In this document: positions 11,010-20,828 of the stretch, in pieces | Layout of the letters: every line of letters begins with the position of its first letter | Position numbering within the stretch: position 1 is the stretch's first letter | NCBI RefSeq assembly: GCF_900112645.1 | Contig: NZ_FOMO01000004.1 | Location: forward strand, 124,001 to 188,000 | Length of the DNA stretch: 64,000 nt | DNA from: Phytopseudomonas straminea | GTDB lineage: Bacteria > Pseudomonadota > Gammaproteobacteria > Pseudomonadales > Pseudomonadaceae | Reading direction: 5' to 3' | The notes under the pieces: generated by a model | What the model saw: only the letters and a program-made list of their open reading frames with translations | Database searches by the model: none | What the model was told of the DNA's origin: nothing | Program-made: the position numbers and the translations under genes

Positions 11010-13103
11010 ATGCACACCTTTTTCATTTCGCCGACCGGCTTCGGCGTCGGCCTCACCTCCATCAGCCTGGGCCTGGTCGGTGCGCTGGAACGCGCCGGCC
11101 TCAAGGTCGGTTTCTTCAAGCCCATCGCCCAGCCGCACCAGGGTGACGCTGGCCCCGAGCGCTCCAGCGAACTGGTAGCGCGCACCCACGGCCTGCACTC
11201 GCCCAAACCGCTGGCACTCGCCCATGTCGAACGACGCCTCGGCGACGGCGACCTGGACGAACTGCTGGAAGAAATCATCAGCCTCTACCAGGAGGCCGCC
11301 AAGGACAAGGACGTGGTGATCGTCGAAGGCATGGTGCCGACGCGCCAGGCCAGCTATGCAGCGCGGGTCAACTTCCACCTGGCCAAGAGCCTGGACGCCG
11401 ACGTGATCCTCGTCTCGGCTCAGGAGCAGGAAAGCCTTGGCGAGCTGTGCGACCGCGTGGAAATCCAGGCCCAGCAATTCGGCGGCCCGAAAGATCCCAA
11501 GGTGCTCGGCGTGATCCTCAACAAGATCCGCAGCGACGACGGCCTGGAGGCCTTCACCGCGCGCCTGCGCGAACAGTCCTCGCTGCTGCGCCACCCGGAA
11601 TTCCGCCTGCTGGGCTGCATCCCCTGGCTCGACGAGCTGAATGCACCGCGCACTCGCGACATCGCCGAACTGCTCGGCGCGCGCATCCTCAATGCCGGCG
11701 ACTACGAGCAGCGGCGCATGCTGAAAATCGTGCTGTGCGCCCGCGCCGTGGCCAACACCGTGCAGTTGCTCAAGCCCGGCACCCTGGTGGTCACGCCGGG
11801 TGACCGCGACGACATCATTCTGGCCGCCAGCCTGGCCGCCATGAACGGCATGCCGCTGGCCGGCCTGCTGCTGTGCAGCGACTTCGCCCCCGACCCGCGC
11901 ATCATGGAGCTGTGCCGCGGCGCCCTGCAGAGCGGCCTGCCGGTGATGACGGTGAGCACCGGCTCCTACGACACGGCCACCAACCTCAATCGCCTGAACA
12001 AGGAAATCCCGGTCGACGACAAGGAGCGCGCCGAGAAGGTCGCCGACTTCGTCGCCAGCCACCTGGATCACGACTGGCTGGCCGCCCGCTGCGGCAACCC
12101 ACGGGAGCTGCGCCTGTCGCCGCCGGCGTTCCGTTACCAGCTGGTTCAGCAGGCCAAGGCCGCCAACAAACGCATCGTTCTGCCCGAAGGCGCCGAGCCA
12201 CGTACCGTGCAAGCCGCGGCGATCTGCCAGGCCCGCGGCATCGCCCGCTGCGTGCTGCTGGCCAAGCCCGAGGAGGTGCGCAGCGTGGCCCAGGCGCAAG
12301 GCATCGAACTGCCACCAGGCCTTGAAATTCTCGATCCGGACCTGATTCGCGAGCGCTACGTCGAGCCGATGGTCGAGCTGCGCAAGGGCAAGGGTCTCAA
12401 CGCACCGATGGCCAGCGCTCAGCTCGAGGACACGGTGGTGCTGGGCACCATGATGCTGGCCCTGGATGAAGTCGACGGCCTGGTATCCGGCGCCGTGCAC
12501 ACCACCGCCAACACCATCCGCCCGGCGCTGCAGCTGATCAAGACCGCGCCGGGCTACAACCTGGTGTCGTCGGTGTTCTTCATGCTGCTGCCGGACCAGG
12601 TGCTGGTGTATGGCGACTGCGCCGTCAACCCGGACCCCAACGCCGAGCAACTGGCGGAAATCGCCCTGCAGAGCGCCAGCTCCGCCCAGGCATTCGGCAT
12701 TCCGCCGCGGGTAGCCATGCTCAGCTATTCTACCGGTGATTCGGGCAGTGGCGAGGAGGTGGAAAAGGTTCGCGAGGCCACACGCCTGGCGCGCGAAGCC
12801 AACCCGGAGCTCCTGGTCGACGGCCCGCTGCAGTACGACGCCGCGGCCATCGAAAGCGTCGGCCGGCAAAAGGCGCCCAACAGCCCGGTGGCTGGTCGCG
12901 CCACGGTGTTCATCTTCCCGGATCTGAACACCGGCAACACCACCTACAAGGCGGTGCAGCGCAGCGCTGACTGCATCAGCGTCGGCCCCATGCTGCAGGG
13001 CCTGCGCAAGCCGGTGAACGACCTGTCGCGCGGCGCGCTGGTCGACGATATCGTCTTCACCATCGCCCTGACCGCCATTCAGGCCGCCAACATGCGCCAC
13101 TGA
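11010..13103 (+). CDS. pta: Phosphate acetyltransferase, long form
   Basis: 697 aa. Converts acetyl-CoA and phosphate to acetyl phosphate. The N-terminal third is a P-loop/dethiobiotin-synthetase-like domain (MHTFFISPTGFGVGLTS), followed by a DRTGG regulatory domain and the C-terminal PTA/PTB catalytic domain (from about residue 380; VLPEGAEPRTVQAA, LVSGAVHTTANTIRPALQ, LSYSTGDSGSG). Normal length for the three-domain form. The strand opposite this gene is open over a long distance because of high GC, but that is not a gene. Confidence 0.98.
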   Translation: MHTFFISPTGFGVGLTSISLGLVGALERAGLKVGFFKPIAQPHQGDAGPERSSELVARTHGLHSPKPLALAHVERRLGDGDLDELLEEIISLYQEAAKDKDVVIVEGMVPTRQASYAARVNFHLAKSLDADVILVSAQEQESLGELCDRVEIQAQQFGGPKDPKVLGVILNKIRSDDGLEAFTARLREQSSLLRHPEFRLLGCIPWLDELNAPRTRDIAELLGARILNAGDYEQRRMLKIVLCARAVANTVQLLKPGTLVVTPGDRDDIILAASLAAMNGMPLAGLLLCSDFAPDPRIMELCRGALQSGLPVMTVSTGSYDTATNLNRLNKEIPVDDKERAEKVADFVASHLDHDWLAARCGNPRELRLSPPAFRYQLVQQAKAANKRIVLPEGAEPRTVQAAAICQARGIARCVLLAKPEEVRSVAQAQGIELPPGLEILDPDLIRERYVEPMVELRKGKGLNAPMASAQLEDTVVLGTMMLALDEVDGLVSGAVHTTANTIRPALQLIKTAPGYNLVSSVFFMLLPDQVLVYGDCAVNPDPNAEQLAEIALQSASSAQAFGIPPRVAMLSYSTGDSGSGEEVEKVREATRLAREANPELLVDGPLQYDAAAIESVGRQKAPNSPVAGRATVFIFPDLNTGNTTYKAVQRSADCISVGPMLQGLRKPVNDLSRGALVDDIVFTIALTAIQAANMRH

Positions 13104-13110
13104 ATACGGC

Positions 13111-13150
13111 CCGATCCGAACGCGGGTGAAACACCCCGCATTCGGATCGG
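13111..13150 (+). terminator. Long hairpin after pta
   Basis: CCGATCCGAacGCGGG pairs with CCCGCaTTCGGATCGG around a short loop. It lies directly after the pta stop, but there is no T-run. Confidence 0.6.
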
Positions 13151-13238
13151 CTTGCAGTTCCCCCGCCAATCGTTACCCTGTGCGCCATTCACGCCCGCTC
13201 TGCTTGCGGGCGCCAACCTGCCTGAGGTTCGCACGCCC

Positions 13239-14138
13239 ATGCTGCACTTTCTCCCTGCCCCCTTGCTTGGTCTCTTGGGCAGCCTTTCCCTGGCGCTGAA
13301 CACGCTGTTCTGGTGCTGGCCGCTGTTCGCCGTAACCCTGCTGCGTATCCTGCTGCCCCTGCCGCTGGTGCGGCGCGCCTGTGACCGGCTGATGATCTTC
13401 ATTCAGGAAGGCTGGATCGGCTGCAACCAGGCGTGGATGAACTTGCTGGGCAAGACCCGCTGGCATATCGAGGGCAACCAGAATTTCGATTACGAGCATT
13501 CGTACCTGGTGACCAGTAACCACCAGAGCTGGGTGGACATCCTGGTGCTGCAGTACCTGCTCAACCGACGTATCCGTCCGCTGAAGTTCTTTCTCAAGCA
13601 GGAGCTGATCTGGGTGCCGGTGATCGGCCTGTGCTGGTGGGCGCTGGGGTTTCCTTTCATGAAGCGTTATTCGAAGGAGTACCTGGCCAAACACCCGGAG
13701 AAGAAAGGCAAGGATCTGCAGACCACGCGCCGCACCTGCGCCAAGTTTCGTCACAACCCGGTGGGCATCTTCAACTTCGTCGAAGGCACCCGCTTCACCC
13801 CGGCCAAACATCAGGAACAGCAATCCCCCTACCGCTATCTGCTCAAGCCCAAGGCCGGCGGCCTGGCCTTCGTGCTCGACGCCATGGGCGAGCAGCTGCA
13901 CGGCATGATCAACGTCACCCTGCATTATCCACAGGGCAGCCCCGGTTTCTGGACCCTGCTCAGCGGCCAGTTGGACCAGGTGGTTGTGGTCGTCGAGCAG
14001 CTGGAAATCCCCGCCCGCTTCATTGGCCGCACCTACGATCAGGACGAAACCTATCGCAAGGATTTCCAGCAGTGGGTCAATGCGCTATGGGAAACCAAAG
14101 ACGCCCTGCTGGATGACCTTCGCCAGCAGCATTCCTAA
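13239..14138 (+). CDS. PlsC-type lysophospholipid acyltransferase (YihG-like)
   Basis: 299-aa inner-membrane acyltransferase. A long N-terminal hydrophobic region is followed by the HX4D motif NHQSWVD, then FVEGTRFT (the EGTR acyl-acceptor motif). The tail LQTTRRTCAKFRHNP and the overall length fit the YihG group, which acts on lysophosphatidic acid or related lysolipids. The start was chosen at MLHFLPAPLLG, where the hydrophobic domain begins. Monocistronic. Confidence 0.88.
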   Translation: MLHFLPAPLLGLLGSLSLALNTLFWCWPLFAVTLLRILLPLPLVRRACDRLMIFIQEGWIGCNQAWMNLLGKTRWHIEGNQNFDYEHSYLVTSNHQSWVDILVLQYLLNRRIRPLKFFLKQELIWVPVIGLCWWALGFPFMKRYSKEYLAKHPEKKGKDLQTTRRTCAKFRHNPVGIFNFVEGTRFTPAKHQEQQSPYRYLLKPKAGGLAFVLDAMGEQLHGMINVTLHYPQGSPGFWTLLSGQLDQVVVVVEQLEIPARFIGRTYDQDETYRKDFQQWVNALWETKDALLDDLRQQHS

Positions 14139-14343
14139 AGTCAGTCCGCCCTTTCTTGAAAGCGTACCGGCCCCGTTTAGCAGGCCTTCAGCTGCGCCGC
14201 CGCACGGGCGATACCGATACTGAAGCTAAGCGCGACAGCTCTCGTTCCAAGGTCAGTTCGACTGACTTGCACCGAGCGGTGCAATCTGTCGAGCCTCACA
14301 GCCTAGCCAGCACGCACCAGGCAGGCGACAGAAATGAGACAGG
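14139..14343. other. Intergenic, no gene seen
   Basis: The interval contains short inverted sequences (GGTCAGTTCGACTGAC; TTGCACCGAGCGGTGCAA) but no convincing coding frame. Confidence 0.5.
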
Positions 14344-14378
14344 CATTAGAACTCCCCGCCCATAGCGGGGGGTTCTAA
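14344..14378. terminator. Bidirectional terminator
   Basis: TTAGAACtCCCCGCccatAGCGGGGgGTTCTAA forms a strong stem between the convergent acyltransferase and OmpA-family genes. Confidence 0.75.
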
Positions 14379-14390
14379 TGGGCAGTTGAT

Positions 14391-15047
14391 CTACAGCGGC
14401 CGCAGGTTGATTTCCACGCGGCGGTTCTGTGCGCGTCCAGCTTCATTGGCGTTGCTGGCAATAGGCTGGTTCGGCCCGGCGCCGTAGGCCGAGATGCGCG
14501 AGGACGCCACGCCGTTGGCCGCCAGGTAGGACGCCACGCTCTGGGCACGGCGGGTGGAGAGGTTCTGGTTCAGTTCCGCCGAGCCGGTGCTGTCGGTATG
14601 GCCGACGATGTTCACACCGTTCTTGTTGAACTCCTTGAAGGTCAGCACCAGGGAATTCAACGTCGGGTAGAAGCTGCTGGAAATGTCCGCCGAATTGCTA
14701 GCGAAGGTGATATTGCCAGGCATGATCAGAGTCAGGTCATTGCCGTTACGCTGCACCTGCACGCCGGTACCCTGCAGCTGCTGGCGCAGCTTGGCTTCCT
14801 GGGTATCGACGTAGTAGCCGTAACCACCGCCTGCGGCACCACCCACGGCGGCACCGATCAGGGCGCCTTTCTTACGGTCCTTCTTGCTCGAAGTGGCGGC
14901 GCCGACGGCCGCACCGGCCAGCGCGCCCACACCACCGTAGATACCGGCTTTGCCCGCCTGGCTTTCACCCGTATAGGGGTTGACCGTACAGCCGGACAGA
15001 ACAACGAGAACGGCCGTTGCGGCAATCAGGGAGCGGCACTTGAACAT
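14391..15047 (-). CDS. OmpA-family lipoprotein with glycine zipper (YiaD-like)
   Basis: 218 aa. The signal peptide ends in the lipobox VLSGC. A Gly/Ala-rich segment of about 50 residues (glycine zipper) is followed by an OmpA C-terminal peptidoglycan-binding domain (NIVGHTDSTGSAELN, LSTRRAQSVASYL, AGRAQNRRVEI). It anchors the outer membrane to the wall. The integrated element carries a clear paralogue at 57633-58319 with the same order of domains. Confidence 0.92.
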   Translation of the reverse strand: MFKCRSLIAATAVLVVLSGCTVNPYTGESQAGKAGIYGGVGALAGAAVGAATSSKKDRKKGALIGAAVGGAAGGGYGYYVDTQEAKLRQQLQGTGVQVQRNGNDLTLIMPGNITFASNSADISSSFYPTLNSLVLTFKEFNKNGVNIVGHTDSTGSAELNQNLSTRRAQSVASYLAANGVASSRISAYGAGPNQPIASNANEAGRAQNRRVEINLRPL

Positions 15048-15173
15048 GGGTAATCCTTAGAGTCGTGTTACGGAATGGGGCAGTTTTATTCGCGGCTTCG
15101 AGCCAACGAACGCCGCCAAGTTCCCGACCAAGGCTAACAATCACCACGTAGAAAATCTGTAACCGCTTGTTTT

Positions 15174-15818
15174 TCAAGCCCGTACAAATGGATTTTCGCG
15201 CATCTCGTCACCCAATCGCGTGTCCGCGCCATGGCCGGTTACCACGGTGGCGTCCTCATCCAGGCGATACAGACGTTGCTTGATGGAGCGCTCGATGGTC
15301 GCATAGTCACCACCCCACAGATCGGTACGGCCTATGCCGCGGCGAAACAGCGTGTCGCCGGCAATCAACAGTTTGGCTTCGGGGAACCAGAAGCTCATGG
15401 AGCCCGGCGTGTGCCCCGGCGTATGCAGGGCCACACCGCAGCCGCAGGCCAGTGCCTCGTCATCGGCCAGCCATTGATCGGGCGCGGGTACGGGCGTGTA
15501 GGGAACACCGAACATCTGGCACTGCATCTCCAGGTTGTCCCAAAGGAACTGGTCATCCTTGTGCAGGTGCAGGGTGGCGCCGGTCTTTTCTTTCATCTGC
15601 CCCGAGGCCAGGAAATGATCAAGATGTGCGTGGGTATGGATGATGCTCACCACCTTGAGGCCGTGGGCCTCCAGCCGCGCCATGATCAGATCGGGATTGC
15701 CACCCGGGTCAACCACGATGGCCTTGCCGCTGACTGGATCGCCAATAATGGTGCAGTTGCACTGCAAAGGCCCGACAGGGAAGGTTTCACGAATTAGCGC
15801 GGTCTTTGCGGATTCCAT
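15174..15818 (-). CDS. Metallo-beta-lactamase-fold hydrolase; 5' end supplied by the element
   Basis: 214 aa, YcbL/glyoxalase II-like. Metal ligands HTHAHLDH, GHTPGSM, AGDTLF and the late His of VVTGHG are intact, so it should be active (thioester or acyl-glutathione hydrolysis is the usual activity; the substrate is unknown). The element inserted within its 5' end. The present first 13 or so codons (MESAKTALIRETF) come from the element. The original start (MQLTSPALIRETF) lies 45.7 kb away at 61513. AAGGAA sits 5 bases before the present ATG. Confidence 0.92.
   Translation of the reverse strand: MESAKTALIRETFPVGPLQCNCTIIGDPVSGKAIVVDPGGNPDLIMARLEAHGLKVVSIIHTHAHLDHFLASGQMKEKTGATLHLHKDDQFLWDNLEMQCQMFGVPYTPVPAPDQWLADDEALACGCGVALHTPGHTPGSMSFWFPEAKLLIAGDTLFRRGIGRTDLWGGDYATIERSIKQRLYRLDEDATVVTGHGADTRLGDEMRENPFVRA
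15752..15788. repeat. attL, left attachment repeat
   Basis: The first 28 bases match 61447-61474 exactly; 37 bases match with one difference. The repeat lies in codons 11-22 of the hydrolase gene (encodes ETFPVGPLQCNC) and marks the crossover region. Confidence 0.88.
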
Positions 15819-15839
15819 GGGTATTCCTTTATGATATTT

Positions 15840-15861
15840 GGCACAATTTTGTCACACTGAG
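15840..15861 (+). repeat. Subterminal direct repeat, left copy
   Basis: GGCACAATtTTGTCACACTG plus two bases recurs at 61303-61324 with one change. It lies between the divergent hydrolase and integrase starts and could be an integrase arm-binding site or operator. Confidence 0.55.
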
Positions 15862-15868
15862 ATTAGAA

Positions 15869-16981
15869 ATGGCGACCCTTCGCAAACGTGGCCCATCCCA
15901 GTGGCAAGTGCAGGTCAGACGTAAAGGATGGCCCCTGCAGACCAAGACGTTCAACACCCAGGCCGAAGCGAAAACGTGGGCAACCATGATCGAGCGCGAA
16001 ATGGATGCCGGCCTGTTCGTCAGCCGCAACGAAGCCGAGTCGACCTCATTCGCCAACGCCCTGGAGATGTACGCCGAACAGGTGACTTCAAAAAAGCGCA
16101 GCAGCGACTCCGAGCTGTCTCGCATTAAGGTCTTGCTACGTCACCCGCTAGCCCTCAGATCAATCGCAAGCATCCGAGGAGCAGACATGGCTGGTTATCG
16201 AGACGAGCGCCTCGCTGAAGGCCTAGCACCAGCCACGGTTCGCCGTGAGCTCGCACTGATTTCCCATGTCTTTACGATCGCTCGCAAAGAATGGCGCATG
16301 GAATCGCTGAGCAACCCCGTTGAGCTGATCCGTCAACCGAGCGTTGATGACGCCCGAGACAGACGAATCCTGAGTGCAGATGTATGGACGCTTCAGAACG
16401 ATGAACTGGTTTGCGAGCGCTTAGACGAGCTGGAAATGATCTGCCGGCACTCACGCTCAACAGAGCTTCCTCAGATCGTTCGATTCGCCGTTGAGACAGG
16501 CATGCGCCGCAGCGAGATATCTAACCTGCTTCGGGCCAATGTCGATTTGACAAAGCGGACCGCCCACCTGCCCATCACAAAGAATGGCTCATCACGCGGA
16601 GTGCCACTATCGAGCCGAGCGGCAGCGATCATTGAACACCAACCGAAGCTGGAGGACGGCCGAGTATTCAAAAGTCAGCCGGACACCATCACCAAGGCGT
16701 TTATGGATGCTCTGGATGATGCTCGTAACGCTTACGAGGGGGGGATGGAGCTGCACCTCAAATCCGAAGGGCTAGAGCAAGACCAGATTGCTGAGCAAAT
16801 TGCCAGGGATCCATTTCTAGTCGACCTGAGATTCCACGACCTTCGTCATGAGGCCACATCACGCTTGGCTGAGATCTTCCCACTGCATGAGCTGACCAAA
16901 ATCACCGGCCACCAGGATACTCGGATGCTTATGCGTTACTACCATCCAAGGGCAGAGGATCTCGCCAAAAAGCTGGCTTAA
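15869..16981 (+). CDS. int: Tyrosine recombinase / integrase
   Basis: 370-aa phage-type integrase, presumed to integrate and excise the element at the hydrolase gene. It has an N-terminal arm-binding region (MATLRKRGPSQWQVQVRRKG), a SAM-like core-binding domain and a C-terminal catalytic domain. Catalytic residues: Arg in TGMRRSEISNL, HDLRHEA (HxxR), TGHQD, and the nucleophile Tyr in MRYYHP. The start at 15869 fits the family; the frame also opens upstream within the hydrolase 5' end. It is divergent from the hydrolase, with about 50 bases between starts. Confidence 0.95.
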   Translation: MATLRKRGPSQWQVQVRRKGWPLQTKTFNTQAEAKTWATMIEREMDAGLFVSRNEAESTSFANALEMYAEQVTSKKRSSDSELSRIKVLLRHPLALRSIASIRGADMAGYRDERLAEGLAPATVRRELALISHVFTIARKEWRMESLSNPVELIRQPSVDDARDRRILSADVWTLQNDELVCERLDELEMICRHSRSTELPQIVRFAVETGMRRSEISNLLRANVDLTKRTAHLPITKNGSSRGVPLSSRAAAIIEHQPKLEDGRVFKSQPDTITKAFMDALDDARNAYEGGMELHLKSEGLEQDQIAEQIARDPFLVDLRFHDLRHEATSRLAEIFPLHELTKITGHQDTRMLMRYYHPRAEDLAKKLA

Positions 16982-17151
16982 GGGCACCGAGACACTTGGG
17001 CTAACAAGTTGACCATATCAGGCACGTTGAGTGACTCTACTTCACGTGCTTGCCAAGTGTGAATCCAAGCGGCCCTGGCGGGGCAATAAGAGTCATTGCA
17101 CCACAAGCTGAATTCAGTCAAATCAATACGAAGTTAAGGATAATTGAACGC

Positions 17152-19965
17152 ATGGCTAGTACCTACGAAGGGATGCGCTGGTTCAAATGCGACTTTCAGA
17201 TGCAGACCCCTGCTGATCGTCAGCACTGGCAAGGTGATGCTCTTATAGCGGGTTCCGAGGGTAAAGCTGCGGAAGCTTATGCCCGAGCCTGCTATGAGGC
17301 CGGATTAAATGCTGTAGGTATAACCGAGCACAATTTTCTAAACAAAGACTTCATGCCTTATCTGTACGAAGCCTTCTCGACACTATCCAAAGAGTTCAAT
17401 CGGGAGATAACCATTTTCCCAGGTTTCGAATTTGAGGCAGACGTTGGGAAAGGAATGCACGTCCTTTGCCTTTTCGAACCCGGAACCGACCTTGAAGACA
17501 TGGACCACATTCTAACTGAGTGCGGCGTTGCTCGACCTAGGGTGTCCGAAGGAGTGCTAGCAAAGTCGAGATTACAGCTCACCGATATTCTGAAAATTGT
17601 TCAAAAGCCAAATCCGGATGGATCTTGGCGCGGCATCGTTATCGTGCCCCATATATTTACAGATAGCCTTTTCGATAACGATCGAATTAGCGAATGGATC
17701 CAACGGGAAGAATTTATAAATCCTGATCTATTAGCAGTTGAAGTACCTAAACCAGTAGAGAAGATGAGCTTAGGTTTTCAACGCCTATTTGAATCAAACA
17801 AAGATTGCGCAAAAGAATGGCGTCGCGCGAGACCAATAGCGACGATAATGTCGTCCGACAACAAAATGCTACTAGCCAAAGATGAGGACGACCGCCCTAT
17901 GCCCAATAGCATAGGTTATCGCTACACTTGGATGAAGATGTCAGCGCCTTCAATTGAGTCACTTCGCCAAGCATTTCTAGATCCAAAATCCAGGATACGA
18001 TTACCCGTCGATGTAAAAAACGACCCTCACCCAGAATCACTGAACAATCACCCACATATTAAATCGGTAGATATAAAGGGGGTGACGTTCTTAGCCGATC
18101 AGCTAATCCACTTCTCACCTAATATGAGTAGCATTATCGGCGGAAGAGGCAGCGGAAAATCTACCGTCCTAGAATACCTTAGATTAATGTTAGGGAAATG
18201 GGACGATCTTGACCGCGACACAGCAGCCCGCATGCAGCGTATCAAAGACACTGCTGCAGGCGACGGCGTTTCATTAACGGTAGACTTTCAAAGCTGGAAT
18301 GGAGTCCAACACAGACTAATATGGAACGGCAAATCTCCGCATCTAGACGGCGTTGAACTTGAAGACCCCAAAACCTTCTTCAAGCAACTACCCGCACAAT
18401 TTTTCAGCCAGCAACAACTAAATAAAATTACCCAAGTGGATCCTGATGAAGGAATTTTACATACCGCAAAACTACTCGAATTAGTAAATGGCTTCAAGGC
18501 CAACGAACTAAAAGAACTAGACAATAAAGAACTGCAACTCCACCAAGAAATAACTGGCAAGTTAGAACGCAAGCACCAACTAATAGAACTTGAAGCGACC
18601 CTACGCTCATTGAAGCAAGAGAAAAGTGATCTTGACCGCCAATGGCAGGCACGCAATGACGTTCAGAACGAAGCCAAAACTCACGAAAACCTAAAAGCAG
18701 AAAAGCAACACATTGACTCAGCCGTCACACTAGCGACAGAGCAATCTGATCAAATATCTGCTACTGCAAAAGCACTTAAGGACAAACTCATTCCGTTCAG
18801 CAGAGGCGAATCACCTCATTTCGAATGGATATCAGAACTCGACACAAAATTTAGGCAAGCAACCGAAGAACTAGAAGCAGATATAGCACTACTAACCGCA
18901 TCATATCAGAAGAAAATCTCTGACATCTTTGAAAAGTCTTCTGCCTGGACAGCTATCTCCCGAGAGCTTTCAAATGCCGACGAGCAATTCTCTCAAGCCT
19001 GCCAGGCCAAAGGAATCAGCACAGAAGATGTTTCACAGCTTTCAAATCTAGCGATCCTTCGCACTCAAAAACAATCCGAGATAGATGATCAAATTAGTAA
19101 GATTGAATCCATAAAGCTTGATGTAATAGGCCTAGATGAGCAACAAGAAAACCTTACTCAAATATGGCACCAACAAGTTTTAGTACGCCAAGCAGCCGCA
19201 TCCAAAGCCAATACCCTAGCAGTACACGAAGAATCATCAAAACAATTTATTGATGTTTCGGTTAAATACCAAGGCGACAAGAAAAACTTTCTTGACCTAT
19301 GGGAATCCTTTGGCCCGACGGATGGAAGAACTAAACTCGGAAGATCTTGGAACGATCTTGGGGGAACGCTATTTAGTTTGTTTGAAGAAAATTCAAAACC
19401 ACCTGCTTCCATATGGAAATTTACGAACATCTGGTTTGAACAAGGCCATCTACAAGCACTAGGCGACATCTGGAGCGATGTTAGTACTTATATTGCAGAC
19501 AACTCCAAAGCTTGGGATCACCTGACAATTCAGAGAGTCCAAGACGCGGTTGACATTGCATTATTTAGACCAGATGGAAGTCTTGCAGGAAAAATCTCTG
19601 ACGGCTCATTATCAGATGGCCAACGTAATACAGCCGCATTAGCCTTGCTTCTTGCCCAAGATGGTGGCCCGCTAATAATTGACCAGCCGGAGGATGAGCT
19701 AGACTCCAATTTTGTGTTCAAAGAATTGATTCCAATGATTCGCAGGGTCAAATCGAGCCGCCAGTTAATCGTGGCCACACACAACGCAAACCTTCCTGTA
19801 AATGGCGACAGCGACTTGGTTTACGCTATTGCAGCTAAAGATGGACGAGGGGTCAAACATGCGGCTGGTGGACTGGATCAATTGGCAGTTACCAAAGCCG
19901 TTCTAGATATAATGGAAGGCACTGAAGAGGCTTTTCGACGCCGAAGAGAGAAGTATAATTTTTGA
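17152..19965 (+). CDS. PHP phosphoesterase-ABC/SMC-type ATPase (TrlF-like)
   Basis: 937 aa. The N-terminal PHP domain shows CDFQMQTPADR, VGITEHN and FPGFEFEAD with GMHVLCLF, the metal-binding motifs of that family. The C-terminal half is an SMC/Rad50-like ATPase: Walker A IIGGRGSGKST at about residues 327-337, a long coiled coil (about 430-700), signature LSDGQRN near 820, Walker B LIIDQPEDELDS near 840, and H-loop VATHN. The layout matches proteins annotated TrlF-family AAA-like ATPases, often found in defence islands. Function is inferred: a nucleic-acid-sensing ATPase with a nuclease or phosphatase head. Codon use is AT-richer than the backbone. The start is preceded by AAGGA at 12 bases. 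Confidence 0.82.
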   Translation: MASTYEGMRWFKCDFQMQTPADRQHWQGDALIAGSEGKAAEAYARACYEAGLNAVGITEHNFLNKDFMPYLYEAFSTLSKEFNREITIFPGFEFEADVGKGMHVLCLFEPGTDLEDMDHILTECGVARPRVSEGVLAKSRLQLTDILKIVQKPNPDGSWRGIVIVPHIFTDSLFDNDRISEWIQREEFINPDLLAVEVPKPVEKMSLGFQRLFESNKDCAKEWRRARPIATIMSSDNKMLLAKDEDDRPMPNSIGYRYTWMKMSAPSIESLRQAFLDPKSRIRLPVDVKNDPHPESLNNHPHIKSVDIKGVTFLADQLIHFSPNMSSIIGGRGSGKSTVLEYLRLMLGKWDDLDRDTAARMQRIKDTAAGDGVSLTVDFQSWNGVQHRLIWNGKSPHLDGVELEDPKTFFKQLPAQFFSQQQLNKITQVDPDEGILHTAKLLELVNGFKANELKELDNKELQLHQEITGKLERKHQLIELEATLRSLKQEKSDLDRQWQARNDVQNEAKTHENLKAEKQHIDSAVTLATEQSDQISATAKALKDKLIPFSRGESPHFEWISELDTKFRQATEELEADIALLTASYQKKISDIFEKSSAWTAISRELSNADEQFSQACQAKGISTEDVSQLSNLAILRTQKQSEIDDQISKIESIKLDVIGLDEQQENLTQIWHQQVLVRQAAASKANTLAVHEESSKQFIDVSVKYQGDKKNFLDLWESFGPTDGRTKLGRSWNDLGGTLFSLFEENSKPPASIWKFTNIWFEQGHLQALGDIWSDVSTYIADNSKAWDHLTIQRVQDAVDIALFRPDGSLAGKISDGSLSDGQRNTAALALLLAQDGGPLIIDQPEDELDSNFVFKELIPMIRRVKSSRQLIVATHNANLPVNGDSDLVYAIAAKDGRGVKHAAGGLDQLAVTKAVLDIMEGTEEAFRRRREKYNF

Positions 19966-20027
19966 CACGAACAGACAAATCAGAAACCTTCTTCAGCTCT
20001 AAGAACCTAGCCAATTGGGAACTGCGA

Positions 20028-20810
20028 ATGAGTGAGAACATGAAAATTGCCTGGCTGACTTCAGGCGCCGGCGTGCTTGCTGCCGTGATTGGATCAGTTA
20101 CGGCGCACTATCTCGGCTTATGGGGAAAGGAAGTAGCCGAACAGAAGCCCGCCAGCACTACAGCCACTCAAGTGGTAATCGACGCGCCTACTCCTCCCCC
20201 TGCAACTTTGCCGGTAGAGGACAACCCGGAAAGCAAGCTAGATTCAATTTTTATTGGCATGGGAAAACCCTATGTCGAAAAACTATTTGGAACTCCTATC
20301 GTGGAGCTTAAGCACGAGCTCGACAGCCTAACTGAAACAAACTATAAATTTGACAAGTTCTACCTACAGTTTATCTTTTCAAAATCAGGTAGCGTTCAAT
20401 TTTACTCTGTTGTCTCACGATCAGAATCGTTCAAGCCATGCATCCCCACACTCAACAAATGCCTTGGGAACACATTTGCGGAAATTGCAAGATCCGACCA
20501 AATGGACGCAAGCTTTGAGCATAACTATCTTTACAGCTACCTCACGTCCAAGCACTATGGTTACGGCGAGTACCTATACCTAGGCAATGCTGGGAATTAT
20601 CAAAATTTCTACCTAGGATTTAATTCACTTGGAGCCATGTACTACGACATCCGCCCTTTCACATTAAACGAAAGAAATCGGGCCAAATGGGATGAGTTCA
20701 GGAACAGGTACATGCCTAACTCTTATGGAGTCGGCGACATAGGCACTATATCCGACGACCAACTCTACTACGAAATTGGCCCTGAGTTTTACACCTTTAG
20801 AAATCTATAA
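20028..20810 (+). CDS. Membrane-anchored protein of unknown function
   Basis: 260 aa with one N-terminal transmembrane segment (WLTSGAGVLAAVIGSVTAHY), then a Pro/Thr-rich linker and an extracytoplasmic-looking domain rich in Tyr/Phe (NYKFDKFYLQFIF, KHYGYGEYLYLGN). Not recognised. It follows the PHP-ATPase gene closely. A TTG at 19962 would overlap that gene by 4 bases, so translational coupling is possible. AT-rich like its neighbour. A partner role in a defence module is inference only. Confidence 0.7.
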   Translation: MSENMKIAWLTSGAGVLAAVIGSVTAHYLGLWGKEVAEQKPASTTATQVVIDAPTPPPATLPVEDNPESKLDSIFIGMGKPYVEKLFGTPIVELKHELDSLTETNYKFDKFYLQFIFSKSGSVQFYSVVSRSESFKPCIPTLNKCLGNTFAEIARSDQMDASFEHNYLYSYLTSKHYGYGEYLYLGNAGNYQNFYLGFNSLGAMYYDIRPFTLNERNRAKWDEFRNRYMPNSYGVGDIGTISDDQLYYEIGPEFYTFRNL

Positions 20811-20828
20811 CATCTCTATGAGCACTGC

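Noticed and set aside
10860-13169. Long open frame (769 codons) on the minus strand opposite ackA-pta
   Set aside because: It mirrors a secure gene in high-GC DNA, has His/Ala/Gly-rich repetitive composition and no start signal; typical of antisense open frames.
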